Made by a program: the position numbers and the translations under genes. From JAOUEA01 sp963719165 (GTDB taxonomy: Bacteria > Actinomycetota > UBA4738 > HRBIN12), in NCBI GenBank assembly GCA_963719165.1, contig CAVRAV010000001.1:1240001-1304000 (forward strand): DNA of 64,000 nucleotides. The letters are read 5' to 3'. Below are positions 36,233 to 44,527 of the stretch, piece by piece; the stretch's first letter is position 1, and every line of letters begins with the position of its first letter. The notes below the pieces were generated by a model. It saw nothing but the letters and a program-made list of their open reading frames with translations, had not been told where the DNA came from and searched no databases.

Positions 36233-36999
36233 ACCCGGGGAGCGACCTCCCGGCGGCGCTCGCGGCCGGGTCCCCGGAGACGGGGGCCGGCGGTCATCCT
36301 CGAACGGGGACCCGGGCCCTGCGGATCTTCCGTTACCGGCCGGGCGCCGCGGGTCCCCGCTACGAGGAACACGATGTCCCCGTCGGGGCCTCCACCACCG
36401 TGCTCGAGGCTTTGCGCTGGATCCAGATCCACCGCGACCGAACCCTCGCGTTGCGGCACTCCTGCTTCCACGCTTCCTGCGGCACGTGCGGGTTGCGCGT
36501 GAACGGACGGGAGGCCCTTGGGTGCGTGACGGCGCTGGGCGACGCGGGAACCGGCGCGGTGACGGTCGAGCCGATGGCGAATCACCCGGTGCTCGCCGAT
36601 CTGGTCGTGGACATGACGCCGTTCACGGAACGGTTCCACGAAGGGCAACCCATCCTCCGCGCGAGCGAAGGCCCCGCCGGCCCAGAGGTCCCCGCCGCCG
36701 GAGACCGCACGCGCTTCGAGGACTGCATCGAATGCGGGCTCTGTCTGTCCGCCTGCCCGGTGGCCGCCACGGACGACTCGTACGTTGGCCCCGCCGCCCT
36801 CGCCTTCGCCCAGCGGCTGCTCGAGGAGCCTCGCGGCAGCGACCGAGAGGCGATCTTGGCCTGGGCCGACGACGACCATGCGGCCTGGCGCTGCCACGCC
36901 GCCTTCGAGTGCACGGAGGCCTGCCCGTCCAACGTGCGTCCGGCCGAACGCATCATGACCCTGCGCCGTGAGCTCCGTCGTGGCCGGGAGGCGGTCTGA
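36229..36999 (+). CDS. SdhB/FrdB-like iron-sulfur subunit
   Basis: Electron-transfer subunit of 256 aa, ATG 36229. All expected clusters are present: a [2Fe-2S] site Cys79, 84, 87 and 99; then CIECGLCLSACP (Cys166, 169, 172, 176) and CHAAFECTEACP (Cys222, 228, 232) which together give [4Fe-4S] and [3Fe-4S]. It has an N-terminal extension of 30 residues. In succinate dehydrogenases the partner is SdhA; here the adjacent, coupled gene is GlpA-like. Whether it was recruited to a glycerol-3-phosphate complex is an inference from gene order. Confidence 0.9.
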   Translation: MNPGSDLPAALAAGSPETGAGGHPRTGTRALRIFRYRPGAAGPRYEEHDVPVGASTTVLEALRWIQIHRDRTLALRHSCFHASCGTCGLRVNGREALGCVTALGDAGTGAVTVEPMANHPVLADLVVDMTPFTERFHEGQPILRASEGPAGPEVPAAGDRTRFEDCIECGLCLSACPVAATDDSYVGPAALAFAQRLLEEPRGSDREAILAWADDDHAAWRCHAAFECTEACPSNVRPAERIMTLRRELRRGREAV

Positions 37000-37448
37000 T
37001 GCCGTCACCGCGTCCCGCGGATCCGGGGGTCGAGGAGCTCAAGCGCGCTCGGGAGGAAATCGGACCCGTGTTGCGCAAAGGCCCCGGACCCGCGGCCTGG
37101 TTCGATGTCCGGCGCCGGAGTCTCGGACACGTCGCGTTCTCCCTCAACCGTTTCACCGGGCTCGGGCTCGTGTTCTACCTCTACCTGCACCTCGCCGTGC
37201 TCTCGTTGCTGCTGCGGGGGGAGTCCGCGTGGTCCTCCTTCCTGAGGATCGCGACGACACCCGTGTTCCTCGGTTTGGACGTGCTCCTGATCTTCGGGCT
37301 CCTGGTGCACGGGCTGAACGGGCTCCGCGTGGCGATGGTGGGCAGCGGCTTCGCCTCGAGCCGCCAGAAGGCGCTGTACCGATCCCTCATGACCTTCGCG
37401 GGGATCCTTCTGCTGGGCGCCGCGCTGCACATCTGGGGGAGCCGCTGA
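36999..37448 (+). CDS. SdhC-like cytochrome b subunit
   Basis: Membrane anchor of 149 aa, starting at the last base of the sdhB-like stop (TGATG). Three hydrophobic helices lie at about 50-70, 86-106 and 123-142. SLNRFTGLGLVFYLYLHL, with a His (64), and LLVHGLNGLRV, with His104, are SDH-type helices; either histidine could bind heme b. It would, with the next gene, form the quinone-reducing anchor. The usual HR in SxxHRxTG is NR here. Confidence 0.88.
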   Translation: MPSPRPADPGVEELKRAREEIGPVLRKGPGPAAWFDVRRRSLGHVAFSLNRFTGLGLVFYLYLHLAVLSLLLRGESAWSSFLRIATTPVFLGLDVLLIFGLLVHGLNGLRVAMVGSGFASSRQKALYRSLMTFAGILLLGAALHIWGSR

Positions 37449-37837
37449 TGGCCCGCACGGCCCCTCGCTCCGGAACGCCCAAGCGCTCTGGCTCGGGGTC
37501 CGGGGCCTTTCGCTGGACGGCCGTGAGCGGCGTCGCGTTGCTCGTGCTGCTCACGATCCACATGGTGGCGAACCACTTCGTGATCGAGTCGGTCGGAGGC
37601 TTGCGGTCCTACCGGCAGGTCATCGAGTACATCGGCGATCCCCTGATCCTCGTGGTCGAGACCCTGTTCCTGATCGTCGTCACGATGCACGCGATGCTGG
37701 GGCTCCGCTCGGTGATCTTCGACTTCGGGCTGAGCGACGGCGCGCAACGATTGGTGGACCGCGGCCTCACGGTGCTCGGCGTCGCGACGGTCGTTTACGG
37801 CCTCGTCCTCGTCGGCGTGCTGGCCTCGAGGGCGTGA
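37448..37837 (+). CDS. SdhD-like membrane anchor subunit
   Basis: Second anchor of 129 aa, ATG 37448, coupled to sdhC by TGATG. Three hydrophobic helices are visible, with HMVANH (His38, His43) and VVTMHAMLGLRSVIFD (His81), the last being a typical SdhD segment with a heme ligand candidate. It completes a B-C-D set without any SdhA gene in the cluster. The PTS phosphotransferase gene begins 9 bp downstream. Confidence 0.88.
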   Translation: MARTAPRSGTPKRSGSGSGAFRWTAVSGVALLVLLTIHMVANHFVIESVGGLRSYRQVIEYIGDPLILVVETLFLIVVTMHAMLGLRSVIFDFGLSDGAQRLVDRGLTVLGVATVVYGLVLVGVLASRA

Positions 37838-37846
37838 GAGAGCCTC

Positions 37847-40318
37847 GTGGTCGGGATCGTGATCGTCTCCCATAGCTTCCGGCTCGCAGAGGGCGTCGCC
37901 GAGCTCGCGCGTGAGATGGGCGGGCCCGAGGTCAAGCTCGAAACGGCGGGGGGACTCGACCTGCCCGACCACCCCGTGGGAACCGATGCGGTGATGGTCA
38001 TGAACGCGATCGAGCGCGCGTGGTCGCCCGACGGCGTCCTGGTGCTGATGGACCTGGGGAGCGCGGTGCTGTCCGCCGAGATGGCGATGGAGATGCTCGG
38101 CGGACAGCGGGAGGGCGTCCTGCTCTGCGAGGCGCCGCTCGTGGAGGGCGCGGTGGCCGCGGCGGTCACGGCGAAGTTGGGCAGGTCCCTGGAAGCGGTG
38201 GCGGCGGAGGCCCGCGGCGGCCTGGGCGGCAAGGTCGCCCACCTCGGCCTCACGGCGCCCGACGTCCCCACCGGCCCCCCCGATAGGGAGGGGGATGCGG
38301 TTACGCTCCAGGTCACGGTGCGCAACCCGCACGGCCTGCACGCGCGGCCGGCCGCCCGGTTCGTCCAGACGGCCTCCGGGTTCGAGGCGAGCGTCGAGGT
38401 GCGCGATCTGACCAACGCGCGAGGCCCCGCGGACGCTGCCAGCCTGAACGCCGTCGCGATGCTCGGCGTCACCGAGGGGCACACGATCGAGATCGCTGCG
38501 CGAGGCCCGGGGGCGGCCGACGCGATCGGCGCGCTGAAGTCGCTCGCGCAACGCGACTTCGATGAGGTGCCCGACGACCCGCCACCGGAGGCCCCGACCG
38601 ACGTCGCGAGGTCGGTCTCGGCATTGAAGGATAAGACGCTCATCGGTGCCCCCGCGTCCCCCGGCGTTGCGTTCGGCCCCGCTCGCCGGCCGCAGCCGGC
38701 GGAGCTCCAGGTCCCTCGCGCGGGCACAACCGATCCCGCGAGCGAAGCCTCTGCCCTCGATGCGGCGCTCGGCGCCGCGCGGCTCGATATCGAGGAACAG
38801 CGCGCCCATGTCGCGCGGGTGGCCGGAGCGCCGGCGGCGGAGATCTTCGACGCGCACCTCCTGTTCCTTCGAGACGACGCCCTGGTGGGGGCGGCCCGCC
38901 GCGGGATCCAGGCCGGTCAGGCGTCGGCGGCGGAGAGCTGGCGTGACGCCGTCGAGGAGACGGCCGCCGCCTGGGACGGACTGGAGGACGGCTATCAGCG
39001 CGCGCGCGCCACCGACCTTCGCAGCGTCGGGATGCAGGTCCTCGCGCACATCCTGGGTCAGCCGCAGCCCCGGCTGGAGCTCCACGAACCGGGGATCCTC
39101 CTCGCCGCCGACCTCACCCCTGCCGACACGGCTCGGCTCGATGCCGCCCGGATACACGGGATCGTCACCGTCCACGGAGGCCCGACCTCCCACGCGGCGG
39201 TGCTGGCCCGTTCCCTCGGCATCCCCGCCGTAGTGGGCGTCGGCGCAGGGCTGGATCGGGTCGAGGAGGGCGAGCCGCTCGCGATCGACGGAGGCGCCGG
39301 CGCCGTGTGGATCCGCCCGACTGAGGAGCTCGCCGGCCGCCTGCGCGATGAACAGGCCGCCGCCGCCACACGATGGGCGTCGGCCCGGGCGGGAGCGGCG
39401 CTCCCGGCCAGCACCCTGGACGGCGTGACGATCGAGGTCTCGGCCAACATCGGGCGCCCCGAAGAAGCGGCGGCCGCCCTCGAGCGAGGCGCCGACGGGG
39501 TCGGCTTGTTCCGCACGGAGTTCCTGTTCATGGGCCGTGATCAGATGCCGACGGAGGAGGAGCAGACCGAGGCGTACGCCCGAGCGGCCGACGCGCTCGA
39601 CGGACGTCCCCTGCTGCTTCGGACCCTCGACGCCGGCGCCGACAAGCCCATCCCCTACCTGCATCAACCGGGCGAGGAGAACCCCTTCCTCGGCGTGCGG
39701 GGGATCCGCCTCGGCCTCGAACGACCGGAGCTCCTCGCCACGCAGTTGCGCGCGATCCTGCGCGCGGCCGAGGGCCGGCGACTCCGGGTCATGTTCCCGA
39801 TGATCGCGACGCGCTCCGAGCTGCGTGGCGCCCGAGGCATCCTCGAAGAGGCGCGCGCGGACGTCGGCACCCGCGCTTCGGTCGAGGTCGGGGTCATGAT
39901 CGAGGTTCCCGCCGCGGCCCTCACCGCCACATCGCTTGCCGAAGATGCCGACTTCTTCTCCGTCGGGACGAACGATCTCACGCAATACACCCTCGCGGTC
40001 GACCGCGGCAACGAGCGCGTGGCCTCGCTCACCGACGCCCTGCACCCGGCGGTGCTGCGGCTCATCGAGGAGGCGGTAACCGGCGCCGCATCGCGCGGAC
40101 GCTGGGTGGGGGTCTGTGGGGAGATCGCGGCCGACCCCACGGCGACGCCGCTCCTGATCGGCCTGGGCGTGAGCGAGCTTTCGATGAGCGTTCCCGCCAT
40201 CGCCCCCGTGAAGGAGGCGGTACGCGCGATCTCCCTCGCGGACGCCCGCGCACTGGCCGGCCACGCCTTGCTCTGCGCTGATGCACCGGAGGTCCGCGCC
40301 CTCCTCGAGGATGGCTGA
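37847..40318 (+). CDS. dhaM: DhaM-HPr-Enzyme I fusion, PEP:dihydroxyacetone phosphotransferase
   Basis: Three phosphotransfer domains in one 823-aa protein from GTG 37847. An EIIA-Man/DhaM domain (about 1-135) has active His9 (IVSHS). HPr (about 150-240) has GLHARP with His165. A full Enzyme I follows (about 262-820) with GGPTSHAAVL at His449 and the PEP-binding domain including GLFRTEFLF, GTNDLTQY and Cys757 in GVCGE. E. coli DhaM is about 470 aa and keeps only a fragment of Enzyme I. Here PEP binding is on the same chain, so it could phosphorylate DhaL-ADP without other PTS proteins. It follows sdhD by 9 bp. Confidence 0.9.
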   Translation: MVGIVIVSHSFRLAEGVAELAREMGGPEVKLETAGGLDLPDHPVGTDAVMVMNAIERAWSPDGVLVLMDLGSAVLSAEMAMEMLGGQREGVLLCEAPLVEGAVAAAVTAKLGRSLEAVAAEARGGLGGKVAHLGLTAPDVPTGPPDREGDAVTLQVTVRNPHGLHARPAARFVQTASGFEASVEVRDLTNARGPADAASLNAVAMLGVTEGHTIEIAARGPGAADAIGALKSLAQRDFDEVPDDPPPEAPTDVARSVSALKDKTLIGAPASPGVAFGPARRPQPAELQVPRAGTTDPASEASALDAALGAARLDIEEQRAHVARVAGAPAAEIFDAHLLFLRDDALVGAARRGIQAGQASAAESWRDAVEETAAAWDGLEDGYQRARATDLRSVGMQVLAHILGQPQPRLELHEPGILLAADLTPADTARLDAARIHGIVTVHGGPTSHAAVLARSLGIPAVVGVGAGLDRVEEGEPLAIDGGAGAVWIRPTEELAGRLRDEQAAAATRWASARAGAALPASTLDGVTIEVSANIGRPEEAAAALERGADGVGLFRTEFLFMGRDQMPTEEEQTEAYARAADALDGRPLLLRTLDAGADKPIPYLHQPGEENPFLGVRGIRLGLERPELLATQLRAILRAAEGRRLRVMFPMIATRSELRGARGILEEARADVGTRASVEVGVMIEVPAAALTATSLAEDADFFSVGTNDLTQYTLAVDRGNERVASLTDALHPAVLRLIEEAVTGAASRGRWVGVCGEIAADPTATPLLIGLGVSELSMSVPAIAPVKEAVRAISLADARALAGHALLCADAPEVRALLEDG

Positions 40319-40345
40319 GGCAGCGCTGTTACGATTCGCGGGGCC

Positions 40346-40921
40346 GTGATGTCCGCCGACGATCGAGCCGCCGCTTTCCTCACCTTCATCACCTACCTGC
40401 GGGTCGCGCTGACGCCCGTCATCATGGCGCTGATCCTGTCCGGCGACCGGCTCGGTTGGGCGATCCCCGCCGCCACGCTCCTGTTCGCGCTGGCCGCGAT
40501 CACCGACTTCTTCGACGGGCGGCTCGCCCGGCGCTGGAAACAGACCACGACGCTCGGCACGTTCCTGGACACCACCGCCGACAAGCTGCTCGTGTCCGGT
40601 GTGCTGATCGCGCTCGTCGAGGTGGGACGGGCCTCGGCGTGGGTTACCTTCATCATCGTCGGTCGGGAGATCCTCGTCCTAGGGCTGCGCGGTGCCGTGA
40701 CCGCGAGCGACGGCACCGTCGTCGCACCCTCGATCTGGGGCAAGCTCAAAGCGAACGTCCAGTTCGTGGCGATCATCATCGCGATCTGGCAGCCCGCGGT
40801 CTCCGTCGGGAGCTGGACGCTCGCGCAGGCGGCGCTGGCCGTGGCCGCGGTCGTCACCATCGGCTCGGGAGTCGAGTACCTCACGCGTTTCGGTAGCGTG
40901 CTGACGCGCCGGGACGACTGA
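40346..40921 (+). CDS. pgsA: CDP-diacylglycerol-glycerol-3-phosphate 3-phosphatidyltransferase
   Basis: Membrane enzyme that makes phosphatidylglycerophosphate from CDP-diacylglycerol and glycerol-3-phosphate, 191 aa from GTG 40346 or the next ATG. The CDP-alcohol phosphotransferase motif D(x2)DG(x2)AR(x8)G(x3)D(x3)D is intact as DFFDGRLARR followed by GTFLDTTADK. Four to five membrane helices are predicted. Its place after the glycerol genes matches its use of glycerol-3-phosphate. Confidence 0.9.
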   Translation: MMSADDRAAAFLTFITYLRVALTPVIMALILSGDRLGWAIPAATLLFALAAITDFFDGRLARRWKQTTTLGTFLDTTADKLLVSGVLIALVEVGRASAWVTFIIVGREILVLGLRGAVTASDGTVVAPSIWGKLKANVQFVAIIIAIWQPAVSVGSWTLAQAALAVAAVVTIGSGVEYLTRFGSVLTRRDD

Positions 40922-40923
40922 GC

Positions 40924-41934
40924 ATGCCCGGCCCGGCGTTCATCACGGGGGGGAGCGGCTTCGTGGGCGGCGCGGTCCTGCGGCGGCTCACGGCCAAAGG
41001 CCGAGACGTCCGCGCGCTCGCTCGCTCCGACGAAGCGCAGGAACGCGTCCTCGCGGGGGGAGCCGCCCCGGTGCGCGGCGATCTCGAGGACCCACAGGCG
41101 CTCCTCGCCGGCATGCGCGGCTGCGACACGGTCTTCCACGTCGCCGGTATCAACGCGACCTGCCTGCGCGATCCCGCCGTGATGTTCCGTACGAACGTCG
41201 AGGGGACGGCGCATGTCGTCCGGGCCGCGGCGGCAGCCGGGGTGAGCCGCCTGATCTACACGTCCTCCGCCGCGACGATCGGAGAGGCGGCCGGGACGGT
41301 GGGCCGGGAGGACTCCCCGCACCGCGGCTCGTTCCTCACGGCCTACGAGCGATCGAAGTACGAGGCCGAGCGGCGAGCGTTGAGCCTCGGTGCGGCGCTC
41401 GGGCTGCCGGTCGTGTGCGTGAATCCGTCCTCCGTGCAGGGTCCGGGGCGAACAGAGGGCACGGCCCGCCTGCTCCTCACGCTCGTGAATGCGCGGCGGC
41501 CGGTCGTGGTGGACACGTGGGTCTCCGTCGTGGACGTCGACGACTGCGCGCAGGGGCACCTGTTGGCCGAGACTTCCGCGACGCCGGGGCAGCGGTACGT
41601 ACTGAACGGCATCTCGCTCTCGGCGCGTGACGCCATCGACCTGCTGCGCTCGGTCTGCGGGCGTCCCGTGCACACCATCCGACTCCCGGCTTGGGCCGTG
41701 CGCTCAGCGGGCTGGGCGGGGGATGCCGCCGCCCACGTCACGCGACGCGAGGCCTCCCTGTGCCGCGAAGTCACCAGGGCGGTGTTGCACGGTCACCGCT
41801 ATGACGGATCCCGCGCCCAACGAGAACTCGGCCTGCGGTACCGCTCCGCCGAGGATACGGTGCGACGGAGCCTGAGGTGGTATCGCGAGCACGGCCTCAT
41901 CGACCGCGACACCCTCGCTCCGGACGCCGCGTAG
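40924..41934 (+). CDS. NAD-dependent epimerase/dehydratase (dihydroflavonol reductase-like)
   Basis: Extended SDR of 336 aa beginning FITGGSGFVGGAVLRRL, with YERSKYEAE supplying Tyr and Lys of the active site and SSAAT the Ser. Similar to dihydroflavonol-4-reductase/hopanoid-associated sugar epimerase-like proteins. Substrate not known. It starts 2 bp after the pgsA stop, so it is co-transcribed with it. Confidence 0.88.
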   Translation: MPGPAFITGGSGFVGGAVLRRLTAKGRDVRALARSDEAQERVLAGGAAPVRGDLEDPQALLAGMRGCDTVFHVAGINATCLRDPAVMFRTNVEGTAHVVRAAAAAGVSRLIYTSSAATIGEAAGTVGREDSPHRGSFLTAYERSKYEAERRALSLGAALGLPVVCVNPSSVQGPGRTEGTARLLLTLVNARRPVVVDTWVSVVDVDDCAQGHLLAETSATPGQRYVLNGISLSARDAIDLLRSVCGRPVHTIRLPAWAVRSAGWAGDAAAHVTRREASLCREVTRAVLHGHRYDGSRAQRELGLRYRSAEDTVRRSLRWYREHGLIDRDTLAPDAA

Positions 41935-41976
41935 GATGGCGACCCGCCGCGCCGCGGTTCTCAGGAGGCGATCACC

Positions 41977-42972
41977 TTGACCGGAACGAACCGTCCCGAC
42001 CGCAACTTGGCGATGGAGCTCGTGCGCGTGACCGAGGCGGCAGCGCTCGCCGCCGGCCGGTGGATCGGCCACGGGGACAAGATCGCGGCCGACGGCGCCG
42101 CTGTGGACGCCATGCGGTTGATGATCGACACCGTGTCCATGAGCGGCACGGTCGTCATCGGCGAGGGCGAGAAGGACGACGCTCCGATGTTGTTCAACGG
42201 GGAGGAGGTCGGCAACGGCGAGGGACCCGGTACCGACGTCGCGGTCGATCCCATCGATGGCACCACCCTCACGGCGGTGGGCCAACCCAACGCGCTGGCC
42301 GTCATCGCGCTCGCCGAGCGCGGCGCGATGTTCTTCCCGGGCTCCGCCGTGTACATGGAGAAGATCGCGTGCGGTCCCGACGCGACCGGCGCGATCGACA
42401 TCACGCTGCCCCCGGAGGAGAACGTTCGCCGCGTCGCCAAGGCCAAGGGTGTCGGCCCCGAGGACATCGCCGTCACGATCCTCGATCGCCCACGACATGC
42501 CGAGATCATCGCCGCTGTGCGCAGCGTGGGCGCACGGGTGTTCCTGATCTCCGACGGTGACGTGGCGGGAGCGATCGCGGCGGCCGCGCCGCGCTCAGGG
42601 GTCGACCTGCTCTACGGCATCGGAGGCACGCCCGAGGGCGTGATCGCCGCCGCGGCCCTCAAGTGCCTCGGCGGGGAGATACAGGGTCGGCTGTATCCTC
42701 GCGACGACGCGGAGCGCCGGGCGTTGCTCGACGAAGGGTTCGATCTGGACGCCGTCTTGAGCACGGACGACCTCGTGAGCGGCGAGCACGTATTCTTCGC
42801 CGCGACGGGCATCACGGACGGCGCGTTGCTCCGCGGCGTCCAATACTGGCCGGACGGAGCGACCACCTATTCCATGGTGATGCGCGCCCGATCCGGAACG
42901 CTTCGCTACGTCGAGGCGCACCACCAGTTCGAGAAACTCGAGCGATTCTCTCCCATCGCGTATCGGCGCTGA
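41977..42972 (+). CDS. glpX: Class II fructose-1,6-bisphosphatase
   Basis: Removes the 1-phosphate of fructose-1,6-bisphosphate in gluconeogenesis. The product is 331 aa from a TTG at 41977, chosen for AGGAGG ending 8 bases upstream. Metal and substrate motifs GEGEKDDAPML, AVDPIDGTT and GIGGTPEGVIAAAAL are intact. In E. coli glpX also belongs to a glycerol operon; here it lies a little downstream of the glycerol cluster and would use triose phosphates from glycerol. A terminator hairpin follows the stop codon. Confidence 0.96.
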   Translation: MTGTNRPDRNLAMELVRVTEAAALAAGRWIGHGDKIAADGAAVDAMRLMIDTVSMSGTVVIGEGEKDDAPMLFNGEEVGNGEGPGTDVAVDPIDGTTLTAVGQPNALAVIALAERGAMFFPGSAVYMEKIACGPDATGAIDITLPPEENVRRVAKAKGVGPEDIAVTILDRPRHAEIIAAVRSVGARVFLISDGDVAGAIAAAAPRSGVDLLYGIGGTPEGVIAAAALKCLGGEIQGRLYPRDDAERRALLDEGFDLDAVLSTDDLVSGEHVFFAATGITDGALLRGVQYWPDGATTYSMVMRARSGTLRYVEAHHQFEKLERFSPIAYRR

Positions 42973-42977
42973 ATCAC

Positions 42978-43004
42978 CGAGCGGTCGATACCGCTTGATC
43001 TTTT
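42978..43004 (+). terminator. Rho-independent terminator after glpX
   Basis: An 8-bp stem CGAGCGGT/ACCGCTTG (with one G-T pair) around the loop CGAT, followed by ATCTTTT. It lies 6 bases after the glpX stop and before the next plus-strand gene. Well-formed intrinsic terminators are uncommon to spot in this window. Confidence 0.65.
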
Positions 43005-43043
43005 CGTATCCTCAGCGCCACCTCGAGCGAAAGGACGAACGAG

Positions 43044-43280
43044 ATGGCGGAGAAAACGATCCTCGTCTGCGACACGTGCGGGAAGCCCGCCGCGGAAACC
43101 GTCACGATCAAGCTGGAACGCGGGAACTACGTGAAGGACCAGTGTCCGGCCCACGTCCAGGAACTCATCAAGGGAGCGCGGAGGCCGCGGCCTGGACGGC
43201 GCAAGGCCGTTGCCGTCCCGTCCAAGCCCGTCGCAGCCGCCCCGAAGAAGCGCGGTCGGCCGCGCAAGAAGCCCGCTTAG
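43044..43280 (+). CDS. Small Cys/His protein with C-terminal AT-hook
   Basis: A 78-aa protein with a possible zinc site, CDTC (Cys9, Cys12) and CPAH (Cys34, His37), and a basic tail ending in the AT-hook-like KKRGRPRKK (68-76). The combination suggests a DNA-binding chromosomal protein, perhaps a nucleoid-associated factor in an extremely GC-rich genome. A GAAAGGACGAACGAG precedes the ATG. It is convergent with the HARE-HTH gene and overlaps it by 4 bp. No function is known to me. Confidence 0.65.
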   Translation: MAEKTILVCDTCGKPAAETVTIKLERGNYVKDQCPAHVQELIKGARRPRPGRRKAVAVPSKPVAAAPKKRGRPRKKPA

Positions 43281-43489
43281 GGCGGGATCTCGTACACGCC
43301 GGTCTCGGTGCGGACCACCACCCCGCGGCGGGCAGCGTCGATCAGGGCGCGCTGCAGCCGCCGGCGCAGGTCCTTCTGCACGAACGGGTCCAGGTAGCCG
43401 CGCCTGAGCGCGAGGTCCTGGATCACGGTCCAATGCAAGGGTCGCCCCTCCTCGCGCAAGACCGACACGACCGCGTCCAAGACCTCCAT
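43277..43489 (-). CDS. Stand-alone HARE-HTH domain protein
   Basis: A 70-aa protein that is essentially one HARE-HTH (HB1/ASXL/restriction endonuclease) domain: VLDAVVSVLREEGRPLHWTVIQDLALRRGYL, then RRLQRALIDAARRGVVVRTETGVYEIP. The domain is usually fused to RNA polymerase delta or restriction enzymes and is thought to read DNA. The ATG at 43489 shares one base with the stop of the LLM oxidoreductase gene (TGATG), so they are coupled. The longer open frame to 43669 is antisense noise of the LLM gene frame. Confidence 0.7.
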   Translation of the reverse strand: MEVLDAVVSVLREEGRPLHWTVIQDLALRRGYLDPFVQKDLRRRLQRALIDAARRGVVVRTETGVYEIPP

Positions 43490-44492
43490 CACGCTCGGGC
43501 GAGGGGGCGCAAGACGCGTTCGACGAACAGGTCGAGTTGCTCCGGCTCGGGGATCGCGAACGGCAATACCCACGGCGCGATGATGAGCTCCTCGACGCCG
43601 AGATCCGCGAACGATCCGATGCGATCGATGACCTGATCGGGCGTGCCGGACAACGTGTCGGCTCGCCAACCCTCGTACGACTCCTCGGCCAGCGCCCCCC
43701 GGGCATAGCGGCCCGTCCCCGCTCGAACGCGGCCCGTGCGTCGTCGTCGTCCTCCCCCATCAACAGGTAGAGGCCCACGGAGAGGCGGAACGTCGCCGGG
43801 TCGCGCCCCACCCGTTCGCAGGCGGCGCGCGCCCCCTCGGCGCGTTCGGCGAACGACTCGGGAACCCATCGCCACGCGGCGTTCCAGCCGTCCGCGTACC
43901 GAGCGGCGAGGCCCAGCAGCCGGGGACCGCCCTTCCCGCCGACCCACAGCGGGATCCTTGACTGAACGGGCGCCGGGAGGATCCGCGCGTCCCGAAGCGA
44001 GAACCCGTTCGCATCCATCGTCACGGGCCCGCCCCCGGCGAGGGCATCGAGGACCTTGAGCGTGGCTTCGAGCGACGCGAACCGGTCGCCCACGTTGCCG
44101 AACGAGTATCCGAATGCGGCGAACTCGTCCTCGAGCCAGCCGGCCCCGAGACCGAGCTCGAACCGTCCGCCCGAGATCCCGTCGACCGTGGTGGCCATCT
44201 TCGCCACGAGCGCGGGATGGCGGAACGGCGCGCACAACACGAGGGTTCCCAATCGCACGCGTTCGGTCACGGCGGCGAGGCCGGCCAATGCCGTCATCGG
44301 CTCGAGGGCGGGGATGGGTGTCGGATCGGCACCATAGCGGGCGAACGAGTAGTAGAAGTGATCGGAAACCCACACCGAGTCGAACCCGAGGTCCTCCGCG
44401 CGCCGGGCCCACGTGGCCATCGCCTCGAAGGTGATCGGGGCTTCGCCCGGCAGGGAGAACCCGTAATGGGGCAGGCTCAAACCGAATCGCAT
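43489..44492 (-). CDS. LLM class flavin/F420-dependent oxidoreductase (frame-shifted)
   Basis: Luciferase-like monooxygenase-fold protein of about 334 aa in two frames. Residues 1-265 are read from ATG 44492 (MRFGLSLPHYGFSLPGEAP, GLGAGWLEDEFAAFGY, PLWVGGKGGPRLLGLAARY). The C-terminal 70 residues (ALAEESYEGWRADTLSGTP to FVERVLRPLARA) are in another frame. Adding one base to the run of six C at 43695-43700 (plus strand) joins them without losing residues. I read this as one gene with a one-base deletion. LLM proteins of this type in Actinobacteria often use F420; substrate unknown. Confidence 0.8.
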
Positions 44493-44527
44493 GCGGCGAA
44501 GGATACGCCGGACGGGAAGCCTCGGCC

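Noticed and set aside
37181..40264. A 1027-aa minus-strand open frame across sdhC, sdhD and dhaM
   Set aside because: It is antisense to clearly conserved genes, and its composition (Arg, His, Gly, Glu-rich, low-complexity) is that of a GC-rich shadow frame. No domain is recognisable.
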